Source: Lepeophtheirus salmonis (lineage: Eukaryota > Arthropoda > Copepoda > Siphonostomatoida > Caligidae). From it: a DNA stretch of 64,000 nt. Position 1 is the stretch's first letter. Each line of letters starts with the position of its first letter. The DNA is taken from NCBI RefSeq assembly GCF_016086655.4, contig NC_052131.2, positions 14,057,940 through 14,121,939 on the forward strand, in the 5' to 3' direction. Both the position numbers and the translations under genes were made by a program. This document shows positions 63,282-64,000 of the stretch, one piece after another. The notes beneath the pieces were generated by a model. That model was not told where the DNA came from. It did not search any database and was given only the letters and a program-made list of their open reading frames with translations.

Positions 63282-63795
63282 TACGAGGGTGGTCGGAAAA
63301 GTTTTTGAGCCCAATCTGAAGACAACCCCACTTTCAAATAAAAGATAGTAACATCTATCCAGCGTTTGTTGACTGTTACTCACCAACGTTTCACACATTT
63401 TGGAAGCATAGTTTTTATATAAAAAGTTATTTGAGTGAGTTGATATGAGTGTGAAAACGTTTTGTGAAAATGCACAAAATCGAAAATAAAGCTGTCCTTA
63501 TTTTTTTTTGAAACTGTAACCTTGAAATTAGATTCAAACAATAGCAAACATATGTAAGAATATTGTGTTAAAATTTGACACGTCTATATCAATCCAACTT
63601 GGAGTAACTGAAAGAAAAACCCAAAAATATCTCGAAAACAATTATTTTGCAGAGAAAAACGGCGAGTACTATTTGGAAGATTACAGAGATGGAAAAATAT
63701 CTGGGAGATGTACGTTGAGTTACATGGAGACTATGTTAAAAAATAAAATGTCTAGTATCTTTGTAAGATCGGAACCTTTTCAAACCTCCCACGTA
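63282..63795 (+). mobile_element. 514-bp mariner deletion derivative with both TIRs
   Basis: The left terminus TACGAGGGTGGTCGGAAAAG (63282) and the right terminus, read on the minus strand from 63795, TACGTGGGAGGTTTGAAAAG, are imperfect inverted repeats of the mariner type. Both abut TA. Inside, near 63471-63500, MHKIENKAVL matches the start of a mariner transposase. After a deletion of the whole catalytic core, the sequence resumes with the C-terminal end: FAEKNGEYYLEDYRDG, then in another frame WEMYVELHGDYVKK-stop. A full element would be about 1.3 kb. Only the first ~10-20 and last ~40 residues are left, so it can move only if enzyme is supplied elsewhere. The 84-codon frame from 63565 overlaps this C-terminal remnant. 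Confidence 0.85.
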
Positions 63796-64000
63796 ATAAC
63801 AATTAATTTCCTAATTTAGTTTATACTTTATAAAGAAAATTGTATAAGCAAACTACTTAAAGTTGATGCATTATAAATAAAAAAGGAGGGTTTAACTGCT
63901 CTCCATGTCAAAAATATACAGCAAATAACAGTAGTAGTATATTTTTATAAAATTTTAACCATTCAACATTACATACAAATTATATATTATAACAAATACT
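63796..64000. other. AT-rich noncoding DNA
   Basis: Nothing recognised in this last stretch. Confidence 0.5.

Noticed and set aside
1..64000. tRNA, rRNA and CRISPR features
   Set aside because: No T-loop plus acceptor pairing, no conserved rRNA core sequence and no regularly spaced short repeats were seen; the 121-bp tandem array lacks repeat-spacer structure.

Overview
The window looks like nuclear DNA from an AT-rich, repeat-laden invertebrate genome. There are no bacterial-style operons, no ribosome binding sites and no long open reading frames. Introns and intergenic DNA dominate, with homopolymer tracts and microsatellites, and every recognisable protein-coding segment except a few short islands belongs to a eukaryotic transposable element. 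The mix (Tc1/mariner relatives with TA-flanked ends, a THAP-domain P-type transposase, a Ty3/gypsy fragment, a jockey/R1-like LINE, hAT-like short elements) fits an arthropod. A parasitic copepod of the sea-louse type is my best guess; it is an inference from composition and element style, not proven.

Layout. 1-3.3 kb holds the first copy of a ~750-bp dispersed repeat (second copy near 45 kb) and a dead Tc1-like transposase. 3.3-10.8 kb is featureless AT-rich DNA. 10.9-15 kb is built of local duplications: a 225-bp tandem pair, an inverted pair of ~217-bp arms 1.1 kb apart, and a ~411-bp tandem pair. 15.9-16.2 kb has a coding-like minus-strand segment that could be a terminal exon. 19.2-19.9 kb is an internally deleted Tc1/mariner-type element, and 20.5-21.5 kb a large foldback element. 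27.4-27.8 kb is a three-unit 121-bp tandem repeat; 29.1-29.4 kb is a foldback MITE with a half-copy at 35.3 kb; 32.1-32.9 kb is a low-complexity hAT-like element. 38.8-39.5 kb is another deleted Tc1-like element. 40.6-43.1 kb has a LINE ORF1-like pseudogene and a LINE reverse transcriptase in opposite orientations. 46.7-48.2 kb is the most complete Tc1/mariner element; an inverted copy of its own 3' end sits inside it. 51.2-52.0 kb has GC-richer coding-like tracts of unknown origin. 53.5-55.1 kb is a decayed THAP/P-element transposase, 55.5-57.3 kb a Ty3/gypsy gag-protease-RT remnant on the minus strand, and 57.65-57.91 kb a possible TATA promoter plus first exon. 60.5-63.8 kb has a hAT-like short element, a mariner remnant and a neat 514-bp mariner deletion derivative with both terminal repeats.

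Nothing here forms a working pathway or operon, and no tRNA, rRNA or CRISPR array was recognised. The main biology is transposon decay, internal deletion and foldback formation. I found no convincing new functional system. The most unusual structures are the Tc1 element with the inverted 3' duplication, the 0.9-kb foldback, the 43-kb-separated ~750-bp repeat pair, and a pair of decayed protein-like copies of an unrecognised family (30.0 and 49.9 kb).
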